Shown: positions 34,581-44,649, numbered from the stretch's first letter. The stretch: 64,000 nt of DNA from Pseudomonas sp. JUb42 (GCF_024807945.1 NZ_JANUFD010000007.1:124001-188000); one strand, 5' to 3'. Numbers and translations are program-made. Notes: a model not told the origin generated them from the sequence alone.

Positions 34581-35246
34581 ATGAGCTATCAACACAAATA
34601 CGTCGACGGCACCACCATCCACTTTCCCTTGGGCAAAGTGGTGTGCATTGGCCGCAATTACGCCGAACACGCCAAGGAACTGGACAATCCGGTGCCGACC
34701 GAGCCGATCCTGTTCATTAAACCGGGCAGCTGCGTGGTGCCACTGGAAGGCGGTTTCAGCATTCCTGCTGACCGGGGTTCGGTGCATTACGAGGCGGAAA
34801 TCGTCGTGCTGATCGGCAAGCCGCTGAGCAAGCATCCGTCCGAGGAAGAAGTGCTCGACGCCATCAGCGGTTACGCACCGGGCCTGGACCTGACCCTGCG
34901 TGACCTGCAGTCGAAGCTGAAAGAAAAGGGCCTGCCGTGGGAGCGCTGCAAGTCCTTCGACGGCGCGGCGGTCATTGCTCCGTTCATTTCGGCGGATACC
35001 TACACCGACCTGACCGATATCGCCATTCGCCTGACCATCAACGGCGAAGTGCGCCAGGACGGCAACAGCAGCCACATGCTCAACCCCATCGTGCCGATGA
35101 TTCAGCACATGGCGGCGAACTTCTCGCTGCAGGCCGGTGACCTGATCATGACCGGTACGCCAGCGGGCGTTGGCCCGTTTGTATCAGGGGACGAGATCGT
35201 GCTGGAGCTGCCGGGGCATAGCCGGTTTGAGAGCCGGGTGCTCTAA
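34581..35246 (+). CDS. Fumarylacetoacetate hydrolase (FAH) family protein
   Basis: A 221-residue FAH-fold protein. Metal-binding acidic residues are visible in SVHYEAEIVVLIGK (two Glu near residues 72-74) and PGLDLTLRDLQSKLKEKG (Asp near 104); the lid region KSFDGAAVIAPF and C-terminal MTGTPAGVGPF are typical. Members at this length are acylpyruvases or oxaloacetate tautomerases; which reaction applies cannot be told. It lies 17 bp after the D-2-hydroxyglutarate dehydrogenase and is likely co-transcribed, consistent with a role in keto-acid housekeeping. ATG 34581 follows AAGGAC. Confidence 0.88.
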   Translation: MSYQHKYVDGTTIHFPLGKVVCIGRNYAEHAKELDNPVPTEPILFIKPGSCVVPLEGGFSIPADRGSVHYEAEIVVLIGKPLSKHPSEEEVLDAISGYAPGLDLTLRDLQSKLKEKGLPWERCKSFDGAAVIAPFISADTYTDLTDIAIRLTINGEVRQDGNSSHMLNPIVPMIQHMAANFSLQAGDLIMTGTPAGVGPFVSGDEIVLELPGHSRFESRVL

Positions 35247-35273
35247 ACCCTTCGGCGTTTTTGTGGTGCACAT

Positions 35274-35366
35274 TGTGGGAGCGGATTCATCCGCGAAAAC
35301 GGTGGTTCAGACGATGAATGTAATATCGAATGTGCCGGCCTCTTCGCGGATGAATCCGCTCCCACA
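35274..35366. repeat. REPIN-like inverted pair, 'GAGCGGATTCATCCGCGAA' class
   Basis: TGTGGGAGCGGATTCATCCG on the left and CGGATGAATCCGCTCCCACA on the right, perfect arms. The only full copy of this class in the window; its arm also forms the left half of 61230. Confidence 0.9.
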
Positions 35367-35380
35367 TTGGTTTCAAACCC

Positions 35381-36052
35381 TTAGCGCTTAAGGGTCTTCA
35401 CGCCTTCCGACGTCCCCAGCAACAGCAAATCCGCCGGACGCGCCGCGAACAGGCCGTTGGTCACCACGCCAACAATTGCGTTGATCTGGCTTTCCACCTC
35501 CACCGGATTGGTGATGTTCATGTTGAACACATCAAGGATGATATTGCCGTTGTCGGTGATCACGCCTTCGCGATAGACCGGGTCGCCGCCCAGTTTCACC
35601 AATTGGCGGGCAACGTGGCTGCGGGCCATGGGGATTACTTCGACCGGCAGCGGGAATGCACCCAGTACTGGCACCAGCTTGCTGCCATCGGCGATGCAAA
35701 TGAAGGTTTTGGCCACGGCCGCGACGATTTTTTCGCGGGTCAGGGCTGCGCCGCCGCCCTTGATCAGGTTCAGGTTCGCGTCGCTTTCGTCAGCACCATC
35801 GATGTAAAACTCCAGGTCGCTGACCGTATTGAGCTCATACACCGGGATGCCATGGCCTTTGAGGCGGGCGGCGGTGGCTTCGGAACTGGCCACAGCGCCA
35901 TCGAACGCACCCTTGTGCTTGGCCAGGGCGTCGATGAAACAGTTGGCAGTGGAGCCGGTGCCGACGCCGACGACGCTCTTGTCATCCAGCTTGGGCAGAA
36001 TGAAGTCCACGGCGGCCTGGGCCACGGCTTGTTTGAGTTGATCCTGATTCAT
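35381..36052 (-). CDS. rpiA: Ribose-5-phosphate isomerase A
   Basis: A 223-residue enzyme interconverting ribose-5-phosphate and ribulose-5-phosphate. Signature segments: [14 protein letters not shown] near residues 28-41 (phosphate site), [19 protein letters not shown] with the catalytic Asp residues near 83-101, and ALTREKIVA with the conserved Lys. Length matches RpiA (about 219-224). Start 36052 gives [12 protein letters not shown]; the frame remains open upstream but without family similarity. Divergent from ilvA, 150 bp away, as in P. aeruginosa. Confidence 0.95.
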   Translation of the reverse strand: MNQDQLKQAVAQAAVDFILPKLDDKSVVGVGTGSTANCFIDALAKHKGAFDGAVASSEATAARLKGHGIPVYELNTVSDLEFYIDGADESDANLNLIKGGGAALTREKIVAAVAKTFICIADGSKLVPVLGAFPLPVEVIPMARSHVARQLVKLGGDPVYREGVITDNGNIILDVFNMNITNPVEVESQINAIVGVVTNGLFAARPADLLLLGTSEGVKTLKR

Positions 36053-36202
36053 GGGGGCTCCACGGGTGCCGGGGTAGGGCGTGCAAAAAGGGCGGGCATT
36101 ATAACGACATGACAGGCGCAAAGCCTTGTCATTCGTATGGTCGTCCATCCGGACGCGGGTTAGACTCGCGACCTTGCCCTCTTCGCCAGTGATGCTTTCC
36201 CG

Positions 36203-37717
36203 ATGCTCGAACACTACGTCAAGAAAATCCTCACCTCCCGCGTCTATGACGTCGCCGTGGAAACCCCACTGCAAGGCGCCCGCCAATTGTCCGAGCGCCT
36301 GGGCAATCAGGTGCTGCTCAAGCGCGAAGACCTGCAACCGGTGTTCTCCTTCAAGATTCGCGGCGCCTATAACAAGCTGGCGCAGTTGAGCCCTGAGGAC
36401 CTCGCCCGTGGCGTGGTCACGGCATCGGCGGGTAACCACGCACAAGGTCTGGCATTAGCGGCCAAGACGTTGGGCGTGAAAGCCACCATCGTGATGCCCA
36501 AGACCACCCCCGAGATCAAGGTCGAAGGCGTGCGTTCCCGTGGCGGCATCGTGGTGTTGCATGGCGATTCGTTCCCTGAGGCGCTGGCCTACTCGCTGAA
36601 GCTGGTCGAGGAACGCGGCTACGTCTATGTCCATCCGTACGACGACCCCGACACCATCGCCGGGCAAGGCACCGTGGCCATGGAAATTCTTCGTCAGCAT
36701 CAGGGCCGCCTCGACGCGATCTTTGTGCCGGTGGGTGGCGGCGGCCTGATCGCGGGCATTGCGGCGTACGTGAAGTACCTGCGTCCGGAAATCAAAGTGA
36801 TCGGCGTCGAGCCCGACGACTCCAATTGCCTGCAGCAAGCCATGGCCTACGGCGAGCGCGTGGTATTGCAGCAAGTCGGGCTGTTCGCTGACGGCGTCGC
36901 GGTGGCGCAGATCGGTAAGCATACCTTTGATATCTGCCAGCACTATGTTGATGAAGTGATCACTGTCAGTACCGACGAGATCTGTGCAGCCATCAAGGAT
37001 ATCTACGACGATACCCGCTCGATCACCGAGCCTGCCGGCGCTCTGGGCGTGGCCGGGATCAAGAAGTACACCGAGCAGTACGGTATCAGCGGCCAGACCC
37101 TGGTAGCCATCGACTCCGGCGCCAACGTCAACTTCGACCGCCTGCGCCACGTCGCCGAGCGCGCCGAGCTGGGTGAAGGCCGCGAAGCCATTATTGCCGT
37201 GACCATTCCCGAACAGCCGGGCAGCTTCAAGGCGTTCTGCGAGGCGATCGGCAAACGCCAGATCACCGAGTTCAACTACCGCTACCACACCGACCGCGAA
37301 GCCCACATTTTCGTTGGCGTGCAGACTCATCCGGACACCGACCCGCGCAGTGCGCTGATCTCAAGCCTGACTGAGCAAGGCTTCCCGGTGGTGGACCTGA
37401 CCGATAACGAACTGGCCAAGCTGCATATCCGCCATATGGTCGGCGGCCATGCCGAGCGTGTCAGTGACGAAGTGGTGCTGCGCTTTGAGTTCCCCGAGCG
37501 GCCGGGCGCCTTGTTCAACTTCCTGAATAAACTGGGCGGGCGCTGGACCATCTCGATGTTCCACTACCGCAACCATGGCGCGGCGGATGGCCGGGTGGTG
37601 GCAGGGTTGGTGGTGCCGGAAGACGAGCGCGACCTCATCCCGGCGGCATTGGCGGAGATTGGCTACCCGTACTGGGATGAGAGCGAGAATCCGGCGTATC
37701 GGCTTTTCCTGGGTTAA
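36203..37717 (+). CDS. ilvA: Threonine ammonia-lyase (biosynthetic) IlvA
   Basis: A 504-residue PLP enzyme deaminating threonine to 2-oxobutyrate, the entry to isoleucine synthesis. The cofactor lysine is Lys51 in [12 protein letters not shown], the Gly-rich phosphate loop is [12 protein letters not shown] near residues 174-185, and two ACT-like regulatory domains fill residues 330-504 ([17 protein letters not shown] and [19 protein letters not shown]), so it should respond to isoleucine and valine as the E. coli-type biosynthetic enzyme does. Complete; followed by a REPIN. Confidence 0.95.
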   Translation: MLEHYVKKILTSRVYDVAVETPLQGARQLSERLGNQVLLKREDLQPVFSFKIRGAYNKLAQLSPEDLARGVVTASAGNHAQGLALAAKTLGVKATIVMPKTTPEIKVEGVRSRGGIVVLHGDSFPEALAYSLKLVEERGYVYVHPYDDPDTIAGQGTVAMEILRQHQGRLDAIFVPVGGGGLIAGIAAYVKYLRPEIKVIGVEPDDSNCLQQAMAYGERVVLQQVGLFADGVAVAQIGKHTFDICQHYVDEVITVSTDEICAAIKDIYDDTRSITEPAGALGVAGIKKYTEQYGISGQTLVAIDSGANVNFDRLRHVAERAELGEGREAIIAVTIPEQPGSFKAFCEAIGKRQITEFNYRYHTDREAHIFVGVQTHPDTDPRSALISSLTEQGFPVVDLTDNELAKLHIRHMVGGHAERVSDEVVLRFEFPERPGALFNFLNKLGGRWTISMFHYRNHGAADGRVVAGLVVPEDERDLIPAALAEIGYPYWDESENPAYRLFLG

Positions 37718-37751
37718 AAAAATGCCAGGTGTGGACTATGGAGGCGAATCC

Positions 37752-37843
37752 TGTGGGAGCGAATTCATTCGCGAAGGGGCCGGAACATTCACCACCCCGT
37801 CGTCGTCTGAAATACCGCTTTCGCGAATGAATTCGCTCCCACA
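37752..37843. repeat. REPIN-like inverted pair with one upstream phased copy
   Basis: Perfect arms TGTGGGAGCGAATTCATTCG and CGAATGAATTCGCTCCCACA. Directly upstream, 37739-37753 (TGGAGGCGAATCCTG) is a degenerate copy of the first 15 bases in exact phase. Confidence 0.9.
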
Positions 37844-37927
37844 GAATTCCCTCCCATACGGTTCCCCCAGTGAGCTAGCCGAATGGACTGCTAGGCTTTA
37901 AACGCGCCCTTCAAGGAATACCTCACG

Positions 37928-38356
37928 ATGGAACACTTCGCTGCGCTAAAAATCCTCCACGTCGTAGCGACCGCGCTTCTGCTGTTGAGCGCGCTGGTTT
38001 TGGCCGGTTGGCTGATCAAGGGTCGCCGGGCCGGTGACCTGACCATTCAGAACCGCCTCGTCCTGCGGCCTTGGCTATTCGTCTGGATTCTAATGGCGGT
38101 ATGCCTGGTGGTTTTACCGGTCAGTGGCTGGTATCTGGTGCATGGCGCCGGTTGGCCGTTGGGGCAGACCTGGCTGCTGGCGGCCAGTGTGCTGTATATC
38201 TTGGGTGCCTTGAACTGGACCTGGCTGGTGGTCAGGCTCAATCGCCTGCGCCGTCCGGTGATTGTAGGCAATCCGAAATTTACCCTGGCGCTGGCGATAT
38301 TCAGTGCCATCTGTTTTATCGCCATTGCCGGTCTGATGGGTGCCAAGCCCATCTGA
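37928..38356 (+). CDS. DUF2269-family membrane protein
   Basis: A 142-residue membrane protein with four predicted helices (HVVATALLLLSALVLAGWLI; FVWILMAVCLVVLPVSGWYL; WLLAASVLYILGALNWTWLV; LALAIFSAICFIAIAGLMG). LKILHVVATALLL at the start matches LKTLHILSSTVLF of the protein at 39637, so the two are paralogues flanking an oxidoreductase gene. The family is known only as a small integral membrane protein. ATG 37928 has an AAGGA site upstream. Function unknown. Confidence 0.75.
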   Translation: MEHFAALKILHVVATALLLLSALVLAGWLIKGRRAGDLTIQNRLVLRPWLFVWILMAVCLVVLPVSGWYLVHGAGWPLGQTWLLAASVLYILGALNWTWLVVRLNRLRRPVIVGNPKFTLALAIFSAICFIAIAGLMGAKPI

Positions 38357-38383
38357 TTACCCGACGTTCTCGCAAGGAAAGCC

Positions 38384-39640
38384 ATGAAGATAGTGGTGGT
38401 CGGCGCTACGGGATTCGTCGGGCGCCATATCCTCGACGCCTTGAGTGCGGCAGGTCATCAGGTGATCGCCACCAGTCGCAGTCGTCAGGGGCGCCTGCTG
38501 CCCAATGTTGAATGGCAAGTGCTGGATCTGGATATCCTCGCCAGCGTACCGGATCACTTCGCCATGCCAGCCGATGCGGACTTGCTGATCAATGCAGCCG
38601 GGCTGTTGAGTGTCGATGAGCAGGCGCTGCGACTGACTCAGGACCAAGGCACTCGGGCGTTGTTTGATCTGGCTGCGGCACAGGGGCTGCGAGTGCTGCA
38701 TATCTCGGCTCTCGGCGCAGGAGGGCAGCCAGACGTGCCGTTTCTCGCCAGCAAAGCCGCTGCCGACGACTATCTGTTGCAACTGGGTATTGCTGCCGTG
38801 GTGCTGCGCCCCTCGTTGCTGCTGGGGGCGGGCGGAGCGAGCAGCACCTGGCTGGCGCGGCTGTCGCCATGGCCGCTGATCCCGCTGCTGGATCGCAAGG
38901 CCCAGTTGCAGCCCCTGCATATCGATGACCTCACCGCTGCGGTACTGGCTCTGCTGCGCCATTGGCCGGAGCAATCCATGGTCCTGCCACTGGTGGGCTC
39001 GCAGCCCATGACCCTGGCGCAGTTGATCGATCAATTGCGTGCCTCCCAGGGCTGGCCGGTCGGGCGCTATATAAAGGTGCCTGCAAGGCTTGCCTCAATG
39101 GGCGCGCGGTTGGGTGAGCGCTTTGCCTGGCGGGCCTTGAATCGTCAAAGCCTGCTGATGGCGCAACGCGACAATCTGGCCGACCCTGAGGTATTGGCCT
39201 CGGTCTGCGGTTTGCGCTGTGCGCCCATCGAGGATCGTTTGACCGACTGGCCCATCGCCGCCCAGAGCGTGCAGCTGGCTATACGCCCGCTCTTGTTGGC
39301 AGTCATGGTGTTTATCTGGCTGGGCACCGCGTTTGTCTGCCTGTGGCCCGGTTACGACTGGGGCCTGCGCATCATGCGGGAAACCGGAATCAAAGGCTCC
39401 CTGGCTGATCTTGCGGTCATCGGCGGCTCGATCTGCGATGCGGTGCTGGGAGTTGGCCTGCTGCTCGGGCGTTGGCGCCGCCGTGCCTTGCAGGCGCAAC
39501 TCGGGCTGATGGCCGCCTACACGCTATTTATCACCGTGGTGCTGCCCCACTACTGGTTCGACCCTTATGCGGCCGTCGCCAAGAACCTGGTGCTGATGGT
39601 CGCAACTCTCTGGCTTTTATGGACTGAACCGCGTCGATGA
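38384..39640 (+). CDS. NAD(P)-dependent SDR/epimerase fused to a DoxX-like membrane domain
   Basis: A 418-residue fusion. Residues 1-280 form an atypical short-chain dehydrogenase with cofactor motif GATGFVGRHILDALSAAGH at residues 7-25 and a sequence HISALGAGG in place of the usual active-site region. Residues 290-418 hold four membrane helices resembling DoxX/DoxD (LLLAVMVFIWLGTAFVCL onward). It lies 27 bp after the first DUF2269 gene and overlaps the second by four bases (ATGA at 39637-39640), so the three are co-translated and probably form one membrane complex. Substrate unknown. Confidence 0.82.
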   Translation: MKIVVVGATGFVGRHILDALSAAGHQVIATSRSRQGRLLPNVEWQVLDLDILASVPDHFAMPADADLLINAAGLLSVDEQALRLTQDQGTRALFDLAAAQGLRVLHISALGAGGQPDVPFLASKAAADDYLLQLGIAAVVLRPSLLLGAGGASSTWLARLSPWPLIPLLDRKAQLQPLHIDDLTAAVLALLRHWPEQSMVLPLVGSQPMTLAQLIDQLRASQGWPVGRYIKVPARLASMGARLGERFAWRALNRQSLLMAQRDNLADPEVLASVCGLRCAPIEDRLTDWPIAAQSVQLAIRPLLLAVMVFIWLGTAFVCLWPGYDWGLRIMRETGIKGSLADLAVIGGSICDAVLGVGLLLGRWRRRALQAQLGLMAAYTLFITVVLPHYWFDPYAAVAKNLVLMVATLWLLWTEPRR

Positions 39641-40104
39641 GTGCTTATCTGCTACTGAAAACCCTGCATATCCTGTCGTCCACGGTGCTGTTCGGCCTTG
39701 GCGCGGGCTCTGCCTATTACTCGCTGCGGGCCTGGCGTACCGGCAAGGTCGAGGTCATTGCGGTGACGTTCAAGCATTTGGTCTTCGCCGACTGGGCATT
39801 TACCACCACTACGGCCATCTTTCAGCCGTTGAGCGGCATCGGCCTGATTTATCTGGCTGGCTGGCCGCCCCAGCAGAGCTGGTTGATGTGGAGCGTGGGG
39901 CTCTATGTGCTGGCGGGGGTGTGCTGGCTGCCGGTGGTCTGGTTGCAGATCCAGGTCCACCGCATGGCTGATCAGGCCCTGGCGGCGGGAACACCGATGC
40001 CGATCAAGGCCGACCAGTACATGCGCTGGTGGTTTGCGCTGGGCTGGCCGGCCTTTCTGGCGTTTATTGCGATTTTCTATTTGATGGTCGCCAAGCCGAC
40101 CTGA
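39637..40104 (+). CDS. DUF2269-family membrane protein
   Basis: A 155-residue, four-helix membrane protein; N-terminal LLKTLHILSSTVLFGLGAGS with a conserved His in the first helix, and WWFALGWPAFLAFIAIFYLM at the C-terminus. Paralogue of the protein at 37928. Starts inside the stop codon of the SDR-DoxX gene. The conserved His and hydrophobic helices could suggest a cofactor-binding membrane subunit, but this is inference only. It ends next to, and convergent with, the HAD phosphatase gene. Confidence 0.82.
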   Translation: MSAYLLLKTLHILSSTVLFGLGAGSAYYSLRAWRTGKVEVIAVTFKHLVFADWAFTTTTAIFQPLSGIGLIYLAGWPPQQSWLMWSVGLYVLAGVCWLPVVWLQIQVHRMADQALAAGTPMPIKADQYMRWWFALGWPAFLAFIAIFYLMVAKPT

Positions 40105-40761
40105 TCAGTCGCGCAGGGACATTACCGGCCAGCCGCGTTTTTGCGCTTCGGCGCGCAGTTTTGGGTCCGGATCGACGGCCACCGGGTTGGCGACCTGCTC
40201 CAACAGTGGCAGGTCGTTCATCGAGTCGCTGTAGAAATAGCTGCCTTCGAGGTTAAAACCGCTTTCTTCCAGCCAGCGATTGAGCCGCGTCACCTTGCCT
40301 TCACGGAAGCAGGGTATATCGGTGGTGCGCCCGGTGTAGCGGCCATCGATCAGTTCGCATTCAGTGGCCAGCAGGGTGTCGATGCCGAGTTTTTCGACGA
40401 TCGGCGCGGTGACGAAGCGGTTGGTGGCGGTGATGACCACCAGTTTGTCGCCAGCCTCGCGGTGTTGGGCGATCAACGCCAGGGCTTTGGGCAGCATCAA
40501 GGGGTCGATGCAGTCGCGCATGAAATCGCGGTGCCATTCGTCGAGTTGGGCCATTTCCGTGCGGCCGAGGATTTCCAGGCTGAAATTCAGGTAATCGGTC
40601 AGGTTCAGGGTCCCGGCCAGGTAATCTTCATAAAAGGCGTCGTTGCGGGCTTTGTAGGCGTCACCGTCGAGGATGCCGCGCTGGCACAGGTAATCGCCCC
40701 AGGCGTGGTCGCTGTCGCCGCCCAAAAGGGTGTTGTCAAGGTCGAATAAGGCCAGGCGCAT
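40105..40761 (-). CDS. HAD-IB family phosphatase, probable histidinol-phosphatase
   Basis: A 218-residue HAD phosphatase. Motif I is [11 protein letters not shown] with nucleophile Asp7 and acid Asp9, motif [11 protein letters not shown] near residue 115, motif III Lys in [10 protein letters not shown], and motif [13 protein letters not shown]. The P. aeruginosa protein at the same position (PA0335, next to rppH and ptsP) has been reported as a histidinol-phosphate phosphatase needed for histidine synthesis; that function is inferred here from position and family. ATG 40761 starts directly at the motif I strand. Divergent from rppH. Confidence 0.85.
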   Translation of the reverse strand: MRLALFDLDNTLLGGDSDHAWGDYLCQRGILDGDAYKARNDAFYEDYLAGTLNLTDYLNFSLEILGRTEMAQLDEWHRDFMRDCIDPLMLPKALALIAQHREAGDKLVVITATNRFVTAPIVEKLGIDTLLATECELIDGRYTGRTTDIPCFREGKVTRLNRWLEESGFNLEGSYFYSDSMNDLPLLEQVANPVAVDPDPKLRAEAQKRGWPVMSLRD

Positions 40762-40904
40762 GAAGTTACTCACTGAAATAGCTGAAAAAAGAGCACAAGA
40801 ATACGGGGTTTTCGCCAGAACGCACATAAGGCCTATAAGGCTCGTTGCTGGGGTCACGATCTTTGTGGAACAATGCGGCGACATGCGTTTGCGAGGTTGT
40901 TGCC

Positions 40905-41384
40905 GTGATCGACCCCGATGGTTTCCGTCCTAATGTCGGGATTATTCTGACAAACGATGCCGGGCAGGTCTTATGGGCTCGGCGTATCAACCAAGATGCC
41001 TGGCAGTTTCCGCAAGGTGGGATCAACCCACAGGAGACGCCGGAAGACGCGCTTTACCGTGAATTGAACGAAGAAGTCGGACTTGAACGGCAAGATGTTG
41101 AAATTCTTGCCTGCACCCGTGGCTGGTTGCGCTATCGTCTGCCGCAACGACTGGTCAGGACTCACAGCCAACCGCTGTGTATCGGCCAGAAGCAAAAGTG
41201 GTTTCTCCTGCGCCTGATCTCCAGCGAGCAGCGGGTGCGGATGGATTTGACCGGTAAACCGGAGTTTGATGGCTGGCGTTGGGTCAGCTATTGGTATCCG
41301 TTGGGCCAGGTGGTGACATTCAAGCGCGAGGTGTATCGACGCGCACTCAAAGAGCTTGCCCCGCGCCTTTTAGCGCGCGACTGA
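40905..41384 (+). CDS. rppH: RNA pyrophosphohydrolase RppH
   Basis: A 159-residue Nudix enzyme that removes pyrophosphate from mRNA 5' ends and so starts RNase E-dependent decay. The Nudix box is complete: [20 protein letters not shown] followed by VGL, near residues 37-59. QKWFLLRL and the C-terminal [13 protein letters not shown] match RppH. The start is read as GTG 40905 ([12 protein letters not shown]), the conserved N-terminus; upstream codons do not match the family. 21 bp before ptsP, as in other Pseudomonas, so co-transcribed. Confidence 0.93.
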   Translation: MIDPDGFRPNVGIILTNDAGQVLWARRINQDAWQFPQGGINPQETPEDALYRELNEEVGLERQDVEILACTRGWLRYRLPQRLVRTHSQPLCIGQKQKWFLLRLISSEQRVRMDLTGKPEFDGWRWVSYWYPLGQVVTFKREVYRRALKELAPRLLARD

Positions 41385-41405
41385 CACGGAGTTCGACCCC
41401 GAGCC

Positions 41406-43685
41406 ATGCTCAATACGCTGCGCAAGATCGTCCAGGAAGTTAACTCCGCCAAGGATCTCAAGGCGGCGTTGGGGATTATTGTGTTACGCGTCAAAGAGGC
41501 CATGGGCAGCCAGGTCTGCTCGGTCTATTTGCTCGATCCCGAAAGCAATCGCTTTGTACTGATGGCCACCGAGGGCCTGAACAAGCGCTCCATCGGCAAG
41601 GTCAGCATGGCGCCGAACGAGGGCCTGGTCGGCCTGGTCGGTACCCGCGAAGAACCGCTGAACCTGGAAAACGCCGCTGATCACCCGCGTTATCGCTACT
41701 TTGCCGAGACCGGCGAGGAGCGTTTCGCGTCCTTCCTCGGTGCGCCGATCATCCACCACCGTCGTGTGGTGGGGGTTCTGGTCATCCAGCAGAAAGAGCG
41801 TCGCCAGTTCGACGAGGGCGAAGAAGCCTTCCTGGTGACCATGAGCGCCCAGTTGGCCGGGGTTATTGCCCACGCCGAGGCCACCGGTTCGATTCGCGGC
41901 CTGGGGCGTCAGGGCAAGGGCATTCAGGAAGCCAAGTTCGTCGGTGTCGCCGGTTCGCCCGGTGCTGCTGTCGGGGTGGCCCTGGTCATGCTGCCGCCTG
42001 CTGACCTTGAGGTGGTGCCGGACAAGTTCGTTACCGATATCGATGCCGAACTGGCGCTATTCCAGAACGCCCTGGAAGGGGTGCGCAACGACATGCGTAC
42101 CCTGTCGGCAAAGCTTGCTACGCAATTGCGTCCTGAAGAGCGCGCGTTATTCGACGTTTATCTGATGATGCTCGACGATGCCTCCCTCGGCAGCGAAGTG
42201 ACCAACGTCATCAAGACCGGCCAGTGGGCACAAGGCGCACTGCGTTCAGTGGTCACCGAGCACGTCAACCGCTTCGAACTGATGGACGACGCCTACCTGC
42301 GCGAGCGCGCCTCCGACGTCAAGGACCTGGGCCGCCGCCTGCTGGCTTATCTGCAGGAAGCCCGGCAGCAGACACTGGTCTACCCCGATAACACCATTCT
42401 GGTCAGTGAAGAGCTGTCGCCGGCCATGCTCGGCGAAGTACCGGAAGGCAAGCTGGCCGGTCTGGTTTCGGTGCTGGGTTCCGGCAACTCCCACGTAGCG
42501 ATTCTGGCACGGGCCATGGGTATTCCAACGGTCATGGGTGCGGTGGACCTGCCGTATTCCAAGGTCGACGGCATCGAAATGATCGTCGATGGCTATCACG
42601 GGGAAGTCTTCACCAACCCCAGCGATGCCATGCGCAAGCAGTTCGCCAATGTGGTCGAGGAAGAGCGGCAACTGTCCCAGGGCCTCGACGCCCTGCGCGA
42701 ACTGCCGTGCGTGACCCTCGACGGCCACCGCATGCCGCTCTGGGTCAACACCGGCTTGTTGGCGGATATCGCCCGGGCGCAACAGCGCGGCGCCGAGGGT
42801 GTCGGCCTGTATCGTACTGAAGTGCCGTTCATGATCAACCAGCGCTTTCCGAGCGAGAAGGAACAGCTGGCGATCTATCGCGAACAGCTGGCCGCCTTTC
42901 ATCCACTGCCGGTGACCATGCGCAGCCTGGATATCGGTGGTGACAAGGCGCTGTCGTACTTCCCGATCAAGGAAGACAACCCGTTCCTCGGTTGGCGCGG
43001 TATCCGTGTGACCCTCGATCACCCGGAAATTTTCCTGGTGCAGACCCGGGCCATGCTCAAGGCCAGCGAAGGCCTGAACAACCTGCGCATCCTGCTGCCG
43101 ATGATTTCCAGCACCCACGAAGTGGAAGAGGCCCTGCACCTGATCCACCGGGCCTGGGGTGAAGTGCGCGACGAAGGCACCGATGTGCCGATGCCGCCGG
43201 TCGGGGTGATGATCGAAGTGCCAGCAGCGGTCTATCAGACCCGTGATCTGGCGCGCCAGGTGGACTTCCTGTCGGTCGGATCCAACGACCTGACCCAATA
43301 TTTACTGGCCGTGGACCGCAATAACCCACGGGTCGCCGACCTTTATGACTATCTGCACCCGGCCGTGCTGCAAGCCCTGCAGAACGTCGTGCGCGACGCT
43401 CACGCCGAAGGCAAGCCGGTGAGTATCTGCGGCGAAATGGCCGGTGATCCGGCGGCGGCAGTGCTGCTCATGGCCATGGGCTTCGACAGCCTGTCGATGA
43501 ACGCCACCAACCTGCCGAAAGTGAAGTGGATGCTGCGCCAGATCAACCTGAGCAAGGCCAAGGAACTGCTGGCCCAGTTGATGACCAACGACAACCCGCA
43601 GGTCATCAGCAGCTCGCTGCAACTGGCCCTGCGCAACCTGGGGCTGTCGCGGATGATCAACCCGGCTTCGGTCAAGGGGCATTGA
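41406..43685 (+). CDS. ptsP: Phosphoenolpyruvate-protein phosphotransferase PtsP (EI-Ntr)
   Basis: A 759-residue first enzyme of the nitrogen-related phosphotransferase system. Residues 1-160 are a GAF domain (the N-terminal sensor), residues 170-300 the HPr-interacting domain, the phosphorylated histidine is His363 in GSGNSHVAILARAMGIP, and residues 425-735 form the PEP-binding barrel, with MRSLDIGGDKALSYF, VGVMIEVPAAV and VGSNDLTQYLLAVDRNN. It passes phosphate from PEP to PtsO and PtsN and influences nitrogen and potassium regulation. Follows rppH; ends near a REP hairpin. Confidence 0.95.
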   Translation: MLNTLRKIVQEVNSAKDLKAALGIIVLRVKEAMGSQVCSVYLLDPESNRFVLMATEGLNKRSIGKVSMAPNEGLVGLVGTREEPLNLENAADHPRYRYFAETGEERFASFLGAPIIHHRRVVGVLVIQQKERRQFDEGEEAFLVTMSAQLAGVIAHAEATGSIRGLGRQGKGIQEAKFVGVAGSPGAAVGVALVMLPPADLEVVPDKFVTDIDAELALFQNALEGVRNDMRTLSAKLATQLRPEERALFDVYLMMLDDASLGSEVTNVIKTGQWAQGALRSVVTEHVNRFELMDDAYLRERASDVKDLGRRLLAYLQEARQQTLVYPDNTILVSEELSPAMLGEVPEGKLAGLVSVLGSGNSHVAILARAMGIPTVMGAVDLPYSKVDGIEMIVDGYHGEVFTNPSDAMRKQFANVVEEERQLSQGLDALRELPCVTLDGHRMPLWVNTGLLADIARAQQRGAEGVGLYRTEVPFMINQRFPSEKEQLAIYREQLAAFHPLPVTMRSLDIGGDKALSYFPIKEDNPFLGWRGIRVTLDHPEIFLVQTRAMLKASEGLNNLRILLPMISSTHEVEEALHLIHRAWGEVRDEGTDVPMPPVGVMIEVPAAVYQTRDLARQVDFLSVGSNDLTQYLLAVDRNNPRVADLYDYLHPAVLQALQNVVRDAHAEGKPVSICGEMAGDPAAAVLLMAMGFDSLSMNATNLPKVKWMLRQINLSKAKELLAQLMTNDNPQVISSSLQLALRNLGLSRMINPASVKGH

Positions 43686-43707
43686 TCTGTCTGGATGGGT
43701 AACATTC

Positions 43708-43761
43708 TGTGGGACCGGCTTTAGCCGGGAAGACGCCTTCCAGGCTAAAGCCGGTCCCACA
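43708..43761. repeat. Compact REP hairpin, 'ACCGGCTTTAGCC' class
   Basis: TGTGGGACCGGCTTTAGCC with GGCTAAAGCCGGTCCCACA, only about 16 bp apart. Lies between the convergent ends of ptsP and the NRDE gene. Confidence 0.9.
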
Positions 43762-43778
43762 TTGTTCTCTGCCCGCCT

Positions 43779-44525
43779 TTAGATGTTCAGCTCTACCTCC
43801 CCCAACCGCCCGCCATACGGCCCGAAACTGCGTTCGATAATCCGTCGGTTGCCGTCGGCATTGACGATCACCACGGTACTGGCGCGGGTGCCGTAGTTGG
43901 GGCTGGCGATAAACACACTCGAAAGCAGGGTTTCCGTGGCGAGGCCGACACCGGTGTCGGGCAGTTCGGCGATGGGTGCCTGTTGGTGGTCACCGAGCAT
44001 GGCCAGCAAGGCTTCGGGCTGCGGGTCATTTAGCTGTGAAGCTAGAGCGCTGCGGGCCTTGAGTAGCTTGGGCCAGGGGGTATCGAGGCCGGCATTGGAC
44101 AGCCCATAAACGCCTTCGCTGAGCTGCCGGGGCAGGGGATCGCTGGCATTGAGGTAATGCAGGGTGTCGGCAGTGCCCACCAGCAGATTGAAGCCGCCGT
44201 ATTCACTGGCGCGCCCGGCCACTTCCAGGAGAAATTCCGCCACCGGCTGCCCGCCGGTAAGAAACTGCGCCACCAGGTCGCCCCGGGAGCGTCGCCCCAG
44301 AGGCTGGCCGGGGTTGCGGATATTGGTCAGGGCGGCAAAGCGTCCGTCACCGCCCAGGCCCAGCCAGGTGCCACCGGCTTCCAGATCGCGCCCGGCATAC
44401 ACCTGCGGGGCATCGACCCATTGCGCCAGGGGCTGGGTCGGGCGTGCATAGAACTCATCACGGTTGGCCGCGACGATCAGGGGCTGGGAATGGGACGGTC
44501 GCCAGGCAAAAACGATAAGGCACAT
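43779..44525 (-). CDS. NRDE (TANGO2-like) family protein
   Basis: A 248-residue protein beginning MCLIVFAWR with LIVAANRDEFYARP at residues 16-29: the N-terminal Cys2 and the NRDE motif define the family. Members have an Ntn-hydrolase-like fold; the eukaryotic relative TANGO2 has been linked to haem and lipid handling, with no settled biochemical role. The chosen start (44525) puts the conserved Cys at position 2; upstream in-frame codons do not match the family. Divergent from the broken TauE/SafE gene. Confidence 0.88.
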   Translation of the reverse strand: MCLIVFAWRPSHSQPLIVAANRDEFYARPTQPLAQWVDAPQVYAGRDLEAGGTWLGLGGDGRFAALTNIRNPGQPLGRRSRGDLVAQFLTGGQPVAEFLLEVAGRASEYGGFNLLVGTADTLHYLNASDPLPRQLSEGVYGLSNAGLDTPWPKLLKARSALASQLNDPQPEALLAMLGDHQQAPIAELPDTGVGLATETLLSSVFIASPNYGTRASTVVIVNADGNRRIIERSFGPYGGRLGEVELNI

Positions 44526-44649
44526 GCAGGCTCCTCGAATTTCTACGTTTTTCCCCACTCTACGCACCCTGTTCACAGACATCCATCGCGCGCTGCTAGA
44601 GCAGAGGCCGCTGCTCCGGTAACATGCCGGACTGATTTCGGGGACCTTC

